Positions 9,395 through 19,512 of a DNA stretch of 64,000 nt are shown piece by piece (within the stretch, counting starts at the first letter, position 1; every line of letters begins with the position of its first letter). Position numbers and translations under genes: made by a program. The stretch is from NCBI RefSeq assembly GCF_000721235.1, contig NZ_JOFH01000009.1, positions 124,001-188,000 of the forward strand, written 5' to 3'. The notes under the pieces are model-generated. The model was not told the DNA's origin. It made no database searches and saw only the letters and a list, made by a program, of their open reading frames with translations. The stretch comes from Streptomyces olivaceus (GTDB lineage Bacteria > Actinomycetota > Actinomycetes > Streptomycetales > Streptomycetaceae).

Positions 9395-9450
9395 GGGACG
9401 GAGTCGCGCCGCACACCTGTGTGCGGCCGTTTTCCGCGTACCGTGCCGGC

Positions 9451-10326
9451 ATGTCTGCCAGAGCGCGCGTCCTCGTGCAACTGTCCGTCGCCGTAGCCCT
9501 GTTGACCCTCGTCGCGGCGGCACCGCCCGCCTTCGCGGACCGGGGCTCCGCGGTTCCGCTCCGCATCGCCACGTACAACATCCACGCCGGTACCGGTGCG
9601 GACGGCGTCTTCGACCTCGACCGGCAGACCACCGCGCTGCGCGCCCTGGACGCCGACGTGATCGGCCTCCAGGAGGTCGACGTGCACTGGGGCGCGCGCA
9701 GCGGGGACCTGGACGTCGCCGGGGAGCTGGCGCGGCGGCTGGGCATGCGGGTGTCGTTCGCGCCGATCTACAGCCTCGACCCGGTGACGGCGCAGGGCCC
9801 GCGGCGCGAGTACGGCGTGGCGGTGCTGTCCCGCTTCCCCGTCCGCGCGGCGGCGAACCACGAGATCACGCGCCTGTCCACGCAGGACGAGGACCCGGTG
9901 CCGGCGCCGGCGCCCGGGTTCGGCGAGGTGACGCTCAAGGTGCGGGGCGTGCCGGTGCAGGTCTTCGTGACGCATCTCGACTACCGGGCGGACCCGGCGG
10001 TCCGGGTCGCGCAGGTCGCCGACACCCGCCGGATCATGGCGTGGGAGCGGGCGGCCCGGCCGGGGGCGCGCCAGGTCCTGCTGGGCGACTTCAACGCCGA
10101 GCCGTCGGCGCCGGAACTGGGACCGCTGTGGAGGGAACTGCGCGACGCCGCGGCGGGCGCCCCGGGCACCTATCCGGCCGCGGACCCCGTGAAGCGGATC
10201 GACTACGTCGCCGTGGGGCGGGGCGTGCGGGTGCGCGGCGTGTCGGTGCCCGAGGAGGCCGTCGCCTCGGACCACCGCCCGGTGGTCGCGGAGCTGGCCC
10301 TGGCGCGGGGTGCCGGTCGGCGGTAG
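9451..10326 (+). CDS. Secreted endonuclease/exonuclease/phosphatase-fold protein
   Basis: This 291-residue protein has a clear Sec signal peptide (residues 1-29, ending AFA before DRGS). The mature part carries the EEP-fold motifs: ATYNIHAG, GLQEVD (metal-binding Glu), LLGDFNAEP (Asp/Asn) and the C-terminal SDHRPVVAEL catalytic His. It should hydrolyse phosphodiester or phosphoinositide-like bonds outside the cell; the substrate (nucleic acid, sphingomyelin or inositol phosphate) cannot be decided. It is convergent with the XdhC gene, and the 130 nt between them contain imperfect GC-rich inverted repeats that may end both transcripts. Confidence 0.85.
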   Translation: MSARARVLVQLSVAVALLTLVAAAPPAFADRGSAVPLRIATYNIHAGTGADGVFDLDRQTTALRALDADVIGLQEVDVHWGARSGDLDVAGELARRLGMRVSFAPIYSLDPVTAQGPRREYGVAVLSRFPVRAAANHEITRLSTQDEDPVPAPAPGFGEVTLKVRGVPVQVFVTHLDYRADPAVRVAQVADTRRIMAWERAARPGARQVLLGDFNAEPSAPELGPLWRELRDAAAGAPGTYPAADPVKRIDYVAVGRGVRVRGVSVPEEAVASDHRPVVAELALARGAGRR

Positions 10327-10458
10327 CAGGCGCCGGCCCGGGGCACGTCCGGCACGTCCGGCTCCGCGGTGGCCAACGCCGGTCCATGGCGCCGGTCCAC
10401 GGCCGGCCCACGCCCGCCCGGGGCACCGGTCCGCCGGGCCGGCGGCGTCCCGAGGCGC

Positions 10459-11610
10459 TCAGGCCACCGAGCCGAGCCGCCCGGCCGGTGTCGCCGGGCC
10501 GTCGTGGTGAATGGGGGTGTGGGCGCCGGTCAGGGAGGCGCCCGTGCCGCCGCGCCGGGCGGCGACGATCTCGGCGGCGATGGACAGCGCCGTCTCCTGG
10601 GGGGTGCGGGCGCCCAGGTCGAGGCCGATGGGCGACCTGAGGCGGGCCAGCTCGAGGTCGCTGACGCCGGCCTCGTGCAGGCGGGCGTTGCGGTCCAGGT
10701 GGGTGCGCCGGGAGCCCATCGCGCCGACGTACGCCACCGGCAGCCGCAGCGCCAGCTTCAGCAGCGGGATGTCGAACTTGGCGTCGTGGGTCAGGACGCA
10801 CAGCACCGTGCGCGCGTCCACCTCGGTGCGGCGCAGGTACTCGTGGGGCCACTCGACGACGATCTCGTCCGCGTCCGGGAAGCGGGCCGGGGTCGCGAAG
10901 ACGGGCCGGGCGTCGCACACCGTGACGTGGTACCCGAGGAACTTCCCGGCCCGCACCAGCGCCGCGGCGAAGTCGATCGCGCCGAAGACGATCATGCGGG
11001 GCGCCGGGACGGAGGACTCGACGAGCAGCGTGAGCGGTGCACCGCAGCGCGAGCCCCGTTCGCCGGTCTCCAGCGTGCCGGTGCGGCCGGCGTCCAGGAA
11101 GGCGCCCGCCTCGGCGGCCACCGTGCGGTCCAGCTCCGGATGTCCGCCGAGGCCGCCCTCGTGGCTGCCGTCCGGGTGGACGACGAGCGCACGGCCGGTC
11201 AGCTCGGCCGGACCGCGCACGATCCGGGCCACCGCGGCCGCCCGGCCGTGCGCGGCGGCGGTGAGCACGGCGGCCAGCGCCGGGCGGGCGGGATCGGCCG
11301 CCCGTACCGGCGTGACCAGGACCTCGATGACTCCGCCGCAGGTCAGGCCCACGGCGAAGGCGTCCTCGTCGCTGTAGCCGAAGCGTTCGAGAACGGTTCC
11401 GCCGTCCTCCAGCGCCTGCCGGCACAGCTCGTACACGGCTCCCTCCACGCAGCCGCCGGAGACCGAGCCGATCGCCGTGCCGTCGGCGTCCACCGCGAGG
11501 GCGGCGCCGGGCAGGCGGGGCGCGCTGCCGCTGACGGCCACCACGGTGGCCACGGCGAAATCGCGTCCCTGCTCGACCCACCGGTTGAGCTCTTCGGCGA
11601 TGTCCAGCAT
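10459..11610 (-). CDS. XdhC-family molybdenum cofactor insertion protein
   Basis: This 383-residue protein has the XdhC/CoxI N-terminal block (AVSGSAPRLPGAAL, SGGCVEGAV) and a C-terminal Rossmann domain (MIVFGAIDFAAALVRAGKFLGY, CVLTHDAKFD). XdhC proteins bind molybdopterin cofactor, aid its sulfuration and deliver it to xanthine dehydrogenase. It is the last gene of the purine locus, 53 nt after the permease gene on the same strand. I start it at MLDIAEEL (11610); the much longer frame upstream overlaps the permease. Confidence 0.9.
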   Translation of the reverse strand: MLDIAEELNRWVEQGRDFAVATVVAVSGSAPRLPGAALAVDADGTAIGSVSGGCVEGAVYELCRQALEDGGTVLERFGYSDEDAFAVGLTCGGVIEVLVTPVRAADPARPALAAVLTAAAHGRAAAVARIVRGPAELTGRALVVHPDGSHEGGLGGHPELDRTVAAEAGAFLDAGRTGTLETGERGSRCGAPLTLLVESSVPAPRMIVFGAIDFAAALVRAGKFLGYHVTVCDARPVFATPARFPDADEIVVEWPHEYLRRTEVDARTVLCVLTHDAKFDIPLLKLALRLPVAYVGAMGSRRTHLDRNARLHEAGVSDLELARLRSPIGLDLGARTPQETALSIAAEIVAARRGGTGASLTGAHTPIHHDGPATPAGRLGSVA

Positions 11611-11663
11611 CCGTCGGTCCTCCTGGGACAAGAGTGGTGTGTGAAGGGTTCCCGCCGTGGCGG

Positions 11664-13121
11664 CTAGTGCACGCCCAGCCAGCTCTCGATCGGGTTGAGC
11701 GCGAAGTAGACGACGAAGACCGCCGTCAGGGCCCACATGAACGCGCCGACCTCGCGGGGTTTGCCCTGGGCGGTCTTGATGGCGACGTAGGAGATGACTC
11801 CGGCGGCGACGCCCGCCGTGATGGAGTACGTGAACGGCATGAGGACGACGGTCAGGAAGACCGGGATCGCGGTGGCCCGGTCGGTCCAGTCCACGTGCCG
11901 GGCGTTGGTCATCATCATGGCGCCGATGACGACCAGCGCGGCGGAGGCCACCTCCTGCGGCACGATCGCGGTGATCGGCGTGAAGAAGAGACAGGCCGCG
12001 AAGAACGCGCCGGTGACGACCGAGGCGAGCCCGGTGCGGGCGCCCTCGCCGACGCCGGTCGCGGACTCGACGAACACGGTCTGCCCCGAGCCGCCCGCCA
12101 CGCCGCCGATCGCGCCGCCGGCGCCGTCGATGAACAGGGCCTTCGACAGGCCCGGCATCCGGCCCTTGTCGTCGGCGAGCTTCGCCTCGGTGCCGACGCC
12201 GATGATGGTGGCCATGGCGTCGAAGAACCCGGCGAGGACGAGGGTGAAGACGATCATGCCGACCGTCATCGCGCCGACCTCGCCCCAGCCGCCGAACTCC
12301 AGGTCGCCGAAGAGCGAGAAGTCGGGCATGGAGACCGCGCTGCCGTGCAGCTCGGGGGCGCCGTTCGCCCACTGCTTCGGGTCGACGACCCCGGCGGCGT
12401 TCAGGACCGCCGCGACGACCGTGCCGGTGACGATGCCGATGAGGATCGCGCCGGGGGTGTTGCGGGCCTGCAGCATGAAGATCAGGAGCAGGGTGCCGGC
12501 GAAGAGCAGCACCGGCCAGCCGGCGAGTTCACCGGCGGGTCCGAGGGTGAGCGGGGTGGCCTCGCCCGGGTGGACGAAACCGCCCTTCACCAGGCCGATG
12601 ATGGCGATGAACAGGCCGATGCCCATGGTGATGGCGTGTTTGAGCGCGAGCGGTATCGCGTTCATGATCATCTCGCGCAGTCCGGTGACCACGAGCAGCA
12701 TGATCACCACGCCGTACATCACGCACATGCCCATGGCCTGCGGCCAGGTCAGCTGCGGGGCGACCTGTCCGGCGATCACTCCGGACACCGAGAGTCCGGC
12801 GGCCAGGGCCAGCGGCACCTTGCCGACGAAGCCCATCAGGAGCGTGGTGACCGCCGCGGCCAGTGCCGTCGCGGTGATCAGGGCCTTCTGGCCCAGGGTG
12901 TCCCCCGCGGCGTCCTTGCCGGACAGGATCACGGGGTTCAGGAGGACGATGTACGCCATCGCCATGAAGGTGGTGACACCGCCGCGCACCTCGCGCGCGA
13001 CGGTGGATCCTCGGTGGGTGATGTGAAAGTACCGGTCGAGCCAGGACCGGCCGGCGGGGACGCGGGAGCCCGCGCCCGCGTCCTCGGCGGTGGTCCTGGG
13101 CTCCACTGACTGCTGGGTCAT
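11664..13121 (-). CDS. NCS2-family purine permease (AzgA/GhxP-like)
   Basis: This 485-residue membrane protein has 12-14 hydrophobic segments and blocks typical of the AzgA branch of nucleobase:cation symporters: REVRGGVTTFMAMAYIVLLNP near the start, GLSVSGVIAGQVAP, and AGGSGQTVFVESATGVGEGARTG split over the substrate region. It should import hypoxanthine, guanine, adenine or related purines with protons. The start at 13121 (MTQQSVEP) has GGGAGA 8 nt before it; an upstream ATG at 13142 is possible. The context with xanthine dehydrogenase supports a purine substrate. Confidence 0.9.
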   Translation of the reverse strand: MTQQSVEPRTTAEDAGAGSRVPAGRSWLDRYFHITHRGSTVAREVRGGVTTFMAMAYIVLLNPVILSGKDAAGDTLGQKALITATALAAAVTTLLMGFVGKVPLALAAGLSVSGVIAGQVAPQLTWPQAMGMCVMYGVVIMLLVVTGLREMIMNAIPLALKHAITMGIGLFIAIIGLVKGGFVHPGEATPLTLGPAGELAGWPVLLFAGTLLLIFMLQARNTPGAILIGIVTGTVVAAVLNAAGVVDPKQWANGAPELHGSAVSMPDFSLFGDLEFGGWGEVGAMTVGMIVFTLVLAGFFDAMATIIGVGTEAKLADDKGRMPGLSKALFIDGAGGAIGGVAGGSGQTVFVESATGVGEGARTGLASVVTGAFFAACLFFTPITAIVPQEVASAALVVIGAMMMTNARHVDWTDRATAIPVFLTVVLMPFTYSITAGVAAGVISYVAIKTAQGKPREVGAFMWALTAVFVVYFALNPIESWLGVH

Positions 13122-13458
13122 GGGCCGTCTCCCAAGGTTCATAGGGGCACCCGGGCGTGTGCCTTCGGCCTTCGGCGAAGGTGCCGGGATTTGGGAGGTG
13201 TCAGCTCGGGGGACGGCCCGGTACTGCACCTTGGGGTGGCCGGCGCCGGGGGTCGGTGCCGGGGTGTTCGATGCCGGGGTCTCCGGTACCGGGGTTTCGG
13301 AGGGTGCCCGGCGCCGGGGGTCGGTGGCCGTGGGGTGGGCCGTTGCCCGGCGTCGGGGTGCCGTTGCGCCCACCCGTGCCGCCCTGCGGCACGACTGCCC
13401 GCAACGGCGGCGCGTGGGACCGCAACGGCGGCACGCGAGGCCGCAACGGCGGCGGGTG
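13122..13458. repeat. Intergenic stretch with short GC-rich repeats
   Basis: This 337-nt gap separates the dehydrogenase genes from the permease gene on the same strand. It holds two kinds of repeats: scattered gccggggt-type units at about 13245-13345 and three spaced copies of cgcaacggcggc around 13399-13460, the last just before the stop region of the dehydrogenase. No gene is supported. A promoter for the permease is expected near its 3-prime (high-strand) side, about 13130-13200. Confidence 0.65.
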
Positions 13459-15843
13459 TTACGCCGTGCCTGTGAGGTGTTCCGGGCGGACCGGGGTGCG
13501 GTCCAGGGTGAGGCCCGTCGCGTTGCGGATGGCCGCGAGGACCGCCGGGGTCGAGGACAGGGTGGGGGCCTCGCCGATGCCGCGCAGCCCGTACGGCGCG
13601 TGGTCGTCGGCGAGTTCGAGCACGTCGACCGGGATGGTCGGCGTGTCGAGGATGGTGGGGAGCAGGTAGTCCGTGAAGGAGGGGTTCCTGACCTTCGCGG
13701 TCTTCGGGTCGACGACGATCTCCTCCATGATCGCGATACCGAGGCCCTGCGTGGTGCCGCCCTGGATCTGGCCGACCACGGAGAGCGGGTTGAGCGCCTT
13801 GCCGACGTCCTGCGCGCAGGCCAGTTCGACGACCTTGACCAGGCCGAGTTCGGTGTCGACCTCGACGACGGCGCGGTGCGCGGCGAAGGAGTACTGGACG
13901 TGGCCGTTGCCCTGGCCGGTGCGCAGGTCGAAGGCCTCGGTCGGCCGGTGCCGCCACTCCTCCTCCACCTCGACGGCCTCGTCCTCCAGGACGTCCGCCA
14001 GGTCGGTCAGGACCTCGCCGCCGTCGGTGACGACCTTGCCTCCCTCCAGGAGGAGTTCGGCGGTGGCCCAGGCGGGGTGGTAGGAGCCGAACTTGCGGCG
14101 CCCGATCTCCAGGACCTTCTCGCGCACCAGCTCGCAGGCGTTCTTGACGGCGCCGCCGGTGACGTACGTCTGGCGGGAGGCCGAGGTGGAGCCGGCCGAA
14201 CCGACCCGGGTGTCGGCGGGGTTGATGGTCACCTGCGTGACGCCCAGTTCGGTGCGGGCGATCTGCGCGTGGACGGTGACGCCGCCCTGGCCGACCTCCG
14301 CCATGGCGGTGTGCACGGTGGCCACCGGCACGCCGCCGACGACCTCCATGCGGACCTTGGCGGTGGAGTAGTCGTCGAAGCCCTCGGAGAAGCCGACGTT
14401 CTTGATGCCGACCGCGTAGCCGACCCCGCGGACGACTCCCTCGCCGTGCGTGGTGTTGGAGAGGCCGCCGGGCAGCTGCCGTACGTCGGCGCCCTCGCTG
14501 GACTCCCACTGGCGCTCGGGCGGCATCGGCATCGCCTTGACGCGGCGCAGGAGTTCGGCGACCGGCGCCGGGGAGTCGACGGGCTGGCCGGTGGGCATGA
14601 GGGTGCCCTGCTCCATGGCGTTGATCCGGCGGAACTCCACCGGGTCCATGCCGAGTTCCTTGGCCACCTTGTCCATCTGCGCCTCGTACGCGAAGCAGGC
14701 CTGGACCGCGCCGAAGCCGCGCATGGCGCCGCAGGGCGGGTTGTTGGAGTAGAGGGCGAGCGCCTCGATGTCCACGTCCTCGACGACGTACGGGCCGACC
14801 GCCAGCGAGGAGGCGTTGCCGACGACCGCCGGGGAGGCGGAGGCGTAGGCGCCGCCGTCGAGGACGATGCGGCACCTCAGGTGCGTCAACTTGCCGTCGC
14901 GGGTGGCGCCGTGCTCGTAGGAGAGGCGGGCCGGGTGGCGGTGGACGTGGCCGAAGAAGGACTCGAAGCGGTTGTAGACGATCTTGACGGGTTTGCCGGT
15001 GCGGATCGCCAGCAGGCAGGCGTGGATCTGCATCGACAGGTCCTCGCGCCCGCCGAAGGCCCCGCCGACGCCGGAGAGCGTCATGCGCACCTTGTCCTCG
15101 GGCAGCCCGAGCACCGGCGCGATCTGCCTCAGGTCGGAGTGCAGCCACTGGGTGGCGATGTAGAGGTCGACTCCGCCGTCCTCGGCGGGCACCGCGAGGC
15201 CGGACTCGGGGCCGAGGAAGGCCTGGTCCTGCATGCCGAAGTAGTACTCGCCCTTGACGATCACGTCGGCCCGCGCGGCGGCCGCGTCCGCGTCGCCGCG
15301 CAGGATGGGCTGGCGGTGCACGATGTTGGGGTGCGGGACGTGGCCGATGTGGTGGTCGTCGCGGTTCTCGTGGACGAGGACGGCGTCCGGTGCGGTCGCG
15401 GAGGCCTCGTCGGTGATGACGGGCAGCTCCCGGTACTCCACCTTGATCTTGGCGGCGGCGCGGCGCGCGGTCTCCGGGTGGTCGGCGGCGACGATGGCGA
15501 CCGGCTCGCCGTGGTGGCGGACCCTGCCGTGGGCGAGGACCGGCGTGTCCTGGATCTCCAGGCCGTAGGTGCGTACGTCGGTGGGCAGGTCGTCGTACGT
15601 CATGACGGCGTACACGCCGGGTGTGGCGAGGGCCTCGCCCGTGTCGATGGAGACGATCTCGGCGTGCGCGACGGTGGAGCGCAGGATCTGGCCCCAGAGC
15701 ATGTCCTCGTGCCACATGTCGGAGGAGTACGCGAACTCGCCGGTGACCTTGAGGGTGCCGTCCGGGCGGAGCGTGGACTCGCCGACGCCGCCCCTGGTCC
15801 GGGAGCCCTGGGTGATGGTGGTGGGTGCGCCGTTGGCAGCCAT
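13459..15843 (-). CDS. xdhB: Xanthine dehydrogenase, molybdopterin-binding subunit
   Basis: This 794-residue subunit oxidises hypoxanthine/xanthine at the molybdenum centre. Recognisable blocks are LKVTGEFAYSSDMW (aldehyde oxidase/xanthine dehydrogenase a/b hammerhead), LGPESGLAVP, SGVGGAFGGRED, CGAMRGFGAVQACFAYEAQMD, AEVGQGGVTVHAQIA and the C-terminal LRGIGEAPTLSSTPAVLAAI, whose Glu is the catalytic base. The length fits a separate large subunit of a three-subunit enzyme (PucD type). The start at 15843 lies just after the stop of the 2Fe-2S subunit gene. Names differ between organisms (pucD in Bacillus). Confidence 0.93.
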   Translation of the reverse strand: MAANGAPTTITQGSRTRGGVGESTLRPDGTLKVTGEFAYSSDMWHEDMLWGQILRSTVAHAEIVSIDTGEALATPGVYAVMTYDDLPTDVRTYGLEIQDTPVLAHGRVRHHGEPVAIVAADHPETARRAAAKIKVEYRELPVITDEASATAPDAVLVHENRDDHHIGHVPHPNIVHRQPILRGDADAAAARADVIVKGEYYFGMQDQAFLGPESGLAVPAEDGGVDLYIATQWLHSDLRQIAPVLGLPEDKVRMTLSGVGGAFGGREDLSMQIHACLLAIRTGKPVKIVYNRFESFFGHVHRHPARLSYEHGATRDGKLTHLRCRIVLDGGAYASASPAVVGNASSLAVGPYVVEDVDIEALALYSNNPPCGAMRGFGAVQACFAYEAQMDKVAKELGMDPVEFRRINAMEQGTLMPTGQPVDSPAPVAELLRRVKAMPMPPERQWESSEGADVRQLPGGLSNTTHGEGVVRGVGYAVGIKNVGFSEGFDDYSTAKVRMEVVGGVPVATVHTAMAEVGQGGVTVHAQIARTELGVTQVTINPADTRVGSAGSTSASRQTYVTGGAVKNACELVREKVLEIGRRKFGSYHPAWATAELLLEGGKVVTDGGEVLTDLADVLEDEAVEVEEEWRHRPTEAFDLRTGQGNGHVQYSFAAHRAVVEVDTELGLVKVVELACAQDVGKALNPLSVVGQIQGGTTQGLGIAIMEEIVVDPKTAKVRNPSFTDYLLPTILDTPTIPVDVLELADDHAPYGLRGIGEAPTLSSTPAVLAAIRNATGLTLDRTPVRPEHLTGTA

Positions 15844-15845
15844 GC

Positions 15846-16477
<632 letters not shown>

Positions 16478-16478
<1 letters not shown>

Positions 16479-17368
16479 TACGCGGCTCCCTCCGTGGTGT
16501 GGCGGGCGCCGCGGTACGACTCCCAGGTCCAGGTGAGCGTCCGGCGGGCCATGACGCCGACCGCGTGGCGCCGGTAGTCCGCGGTGCCCCGGACGTCGTC
16601 GATCGGGTTGCAGGCGGCGGCGCACAGGTCGGCGAACTGCTTGGCGGCCGAGGGGGTGACGACCCTCCCGTTGTCCCAGAAGCCGCCTTCCTCGAGGGCC
16701 GCGTTCAGGAACTCCTCGGCGGCCGTCGCCCGGATCGGGGTGGGCGCGGCCGAGCCGATGCCGGTGCGGACCGTGCGGGTGCCGGGGTGCAGGGCGAGGC
16801 CGAAGGCGCACACGGCGATGACCATGGCGTTGCGGGTGCCGACCTTGGAGAACTGCTGCGGTCCCTCCGCCCTGCGGACGTGCACGGCGCGGATCAGCTC
16901 GTCGGGTTCCAGCGCGTTGCGCTTCACGCCCGTGTAGAACGCGTCGATCGGGATGCGGCGCGTGCCGCGCACCGACTCGGCCTCGACCTCGGCGCCGGCG
17001 GCGAGCAGCGCGGGGTGCGCGTCGCCGGCCGGGGAGGCGGTGCCGAGGTTGCCGCCGACGCCGCCGCGGTTGCGGATCTGCGGGGAGGCGACCGTGTGCG
17101 AGGCGAGGGCGAGCCCCGGCAGCTCGGCGCGCAGGTGCTCCATGATCCGGGAGTACGGCACGGAGGCGCCGAGCCGGACCGAGTCCGCGCCGACCTCCCA
17201 CTCGGTGAGGTCGGCGATGCGGCCCAGGTCCATCAGGTACTCGGGCCGGCGGTGGTCGAAGTTGATCTCGACCATCACGTCGGTGCCGCCCGCGATCGGC
17301 ACAGCGGTGGGGTGCTCGGCCTTGGCGGCGAGCGCCTCCTCCCAGCTGGCGGGGCGAAGGAAGTCCAT
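16478..17368 (-). CDS. Xanthine dehydrogenase, FAD-binding subunit
   Basis: This 296-residue FAD subunit has the family motifs VPIAGGTDVMVEI for FAD binding and QIRNRGGVGGNLGTASPAGD, followed by a C-terminal CO-dehydrogenase flavoprotein domain. It passes electrons to NAD or another acceptor. It is first of three overlapping genes in the order FAD, 2Fe-2S, Mo, the same order as in many actinobacteria. The ATG at 17368 faces the divergent pucR gene. Confidence 0.93.
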
Positions 17369-17654
17369 GACCGGCTCTCTTCTTCGGCTACTTGGGGGCG
17401 TACAGATTGAGCCAATCCGTGTGCGGCGGGCCCGGCTCGTTCATGTGGTGTTCACGGGGAGTGGGCTCAGTACACCGTCCTGTGCTCCACCGGGGTCAGT
17501 CGCAGAAACCATGAAGGAGTTGGCTGGCCAGGGAGGTCATCTTGTAGATTCATATGAAAGGAGGTCCTCAGTAACCTCTTCGTTTTCCTCCGGAAACGCG
17601 CGCCACAGCCGCGTGACCTGGAACACTGCGAGACAGAGAACGGCGGCGACGAGA
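17369..17654. promoter_or_regulatory. Divergent promoter region between xdh and pucR
   Basis: These 286 nt separate the FAD-subunit gene (minus) from pucR (plus) and must hold promoters for both. A lower-GC stretch near 17530-17590 contains a perfect anti-16S complement (aaaggaggt at about 17555) with no start codon at proper distance on the plus strand, and on the minus strand a 28-codon frame beginning at 17553 that I do not call a gene. No clear palindrome for PucR was seen. Confidence 0.5.
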
Positions 17655-19358
17655 ATGCGGCTGCGCGCACTGCTGGAAACCGATGCGCTGGGCCTTCAGC
17701 TGCTCGGCGGCGAGGACGAGCTGGACCGCACGGTCCGCGGCGTGATGACCACCGACCTGCGGGACCCCAGCCGCTACCTCTCGGGCGGCGAGCTGGTGCT
17801 GACGGGCCTGGCCTGGCGCCGGGACGCGGCGGACTCGGACCCTTTCGTGCGCCTCCTCGTGCAGGCCGGTGTGACGGCCCTGGCCGCCGGTGAGGCGGAG
17901 CTGGGGAGCGTGCCGGAGGACCTGGTGGTGGCGTGCCTGCGCCACCGGCTGCCGCTGTTCGCGGTGCACGAGTCGGTGGCCTTCGCGACCATCACGGAGC
18001 ACGTCGTGCGCCAGGTGTCCGGCGAACGTGCCGGTGACCTCGCGGCCGTGGTGGACCGGCACCGCCGGATGATGACCTCGGGACCGGCGGGCGGCGGTCC
18101 CGACGTGGTCCTGGACCTGCTCGGTTCCGACCTGGACCTGCGGGCCTGGGTGCTCTCCCCGACCGGGCGGCCGGTGGCGGGGCCGAACGACGCGGGCCCC
18201 GCGCTCAGCGCCGAGGTGTGCGCCGAGCTGGCGGCCGAGCACCTCGCGGCGACCCGCGCGGGCCGGCGGGCCCCGCACCGGGTGACCGCGGGCCCGACGG
18301 CGTACAGCCTCTTCCCGGTCCGCGGCCGGGGGCTGCCCCCGGCGGTGGCCCCGGGGGCGCGTACCCCGCAGGGCACCGGTGGGGACGTGCGCGAGACGGT
18401 GCTGTCCGACTGGGTCCTCGTGGTGGAGGCCGACGCCGGGGACTGGGCCGAGGAGCGCCTCGACCTGCTGTACGGCGTCACGCAGCTGATCGCGGTCGAG
18501 CGCGACCGGCGGGACGCGGCGCGCTCGGTGCGGCGGCGGCTCGCGCAGGAGGTGCTGGAACTGGTGCAGACGGGCGCCGCGCCCGCCGAGATCGCGGCCC
18601 GGCTGCGGGTGGCGGCGCCGGTGCTGCTGCCGGGCCTCGGCGCGGCCCCGCACTGGCAGGTCGTGGTGGCCCGGGTCGAGTGGGCGGACGGCGGCGGGGA
18701 GACCGGCCGAGTCGCGCAGTCCCTGCTGGAGGAGATCCTCGTCGATCCGCGGGCCACGGGCCCCGAGCAGTCCGACCGCATCGCCGTCGCGCACACCGGC
18801 GACGAGGCGGTCGCCCTCGTACCGCTGCCCGCGGTCTCCAGCGAGCACGACGGCTCCGAGACCGGCGTCCTCGCGGAGGCGCTCCTGGAGTCCGTGCGCG
18901 AGCCGCTGTCGGCGGGGCTCGGCGACGGCGGGCGCGTCACCCTCGGCGTCAGCGCGGCCGTGCACTCGGCGGAGGGGCTGCGCGGGGCGCTGGAGGAGGC
19001 CCGGCACGCGCGCCGGGTCGCCGCGGCGCGCCCCGGCCGGGTCTGCGCGGCCGGCCACCAGGAGCTGGCCTCGCACGTGCTCCTGCTGCCCTTCGTCCCC
19101 GACGACGTCCGCCGCGCCTTCACCGCCCGGCTGCTCGACCCGCTGCGGGACTACGACCGGCGCCACCGGGCCGAGCTGGTCCCGACGCTGGAGGCGTTCC
19201 TCGCCAGCGACGGCTCCTGGACCCGGTGCGCGAACCGGCTGCACCTGCACGTCAACACGTTGCGCTACCGCGTCGGGCGGATCGAGCAGCTGACCGGGCG
19301 CGACCTGTCGCGGCTGGAGGACAAGCTCGACTTCTTCCTGGCACTGCGGATGAGCTGA
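17655..19358 (+). CDS. pucR: PucR-family transcriptional regulator
   Basis: This 567-residue regulator has the PucR N-terminal ligand domain (residues 1-120; VRGVMTTDLRDPSRYLSGGELVLTGL), a central GGDEF-like/CdaR region and a C-terminal helix-turn-helix (LEAFLASDGSWTRCANRLHLHVNTLRYRVGRIEQLTGRDL). PucR proteins activate purine catabolism genes in response to purine metabolites. It is transcribed divergently from the xanthine dehydrogenase genes, the classical placement. A longer frame upstream exists, but MRLRALLETDALGLQLLGG is the family start. Confidence 0.9.
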   Translation: MRLRALLETDALGLQLLGGEDELDRTVRGVMTTDLRDPSRYLSGGELVLTGLAWRRDAADSDPFVRLLVQAGVTALAAGEAELGSVPEDLVVACLRHRLPLFAVHESVAFATITEHVVRQVSGERAGDLAAVVDRHRRMMTSGPAGGGPDVVLDLLGSDLDLRAWVLSPTGRPVAGPNDAGPALSAEVCAELAAEHLAATRAGRRAPHRVTAGPTAYSLFPVRGRGLPPAVAPGARTPQGTGGDVRETVLSDWVLVVEADAGDWAEERLDLLYGVTQLIAVERDRRDAARSVRRRLAQEVLELVQTGAAPAEIAARLRVAAPVLLPGLGAAPHWQVVVARVEWADGGGETGRVAQSLLEEILVDPRATGPEQSDRIAVAHTGDEAVALVPLPAVSSEHDGSETGVLAEALLESVREPLSAGLGDGGRVTLGVSAAVHSAEGLRGALEEARHARRVAAARPGRVCAAGHQELASHVLLLPFVPDDVRRAFTARLLDPLRDYDRRHRAELVPTLEAFLASDGSWTRCANRLHLHVNTLRYRVGRIEQLTGRDLSRLEDKLDFFLALRMS

Positions 19359-19512
19359 GAGGCGAAACGGGCCGGAGTGATCCCAAACCTCGGCGGCCCG
19401 AAGTCCACGACTTTGTGAAAAGTTTCACCCATCCTCTTGGCCGGGCCGCCGGATCCGTGCTGAGATGCGGCCACCACTCAAGAGCTCAATGGTGTGCCAA
19501 GGGGAGGGTGAC

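Noticed and set aside
10327..10458. Bidirectional terminator between EEP and XdhC genes
   Set aside because: Inverted GGCCGGCG-type parts exist but are about 100 nt apart, too far to call a hairpin.
17467..17670. 67-codon minus-strand frame in the xdh/pucR divergent region
   Set aside because: Overlaps the pucR start and has no clear ribosome site; possible inner start at 17553 noted but not called.
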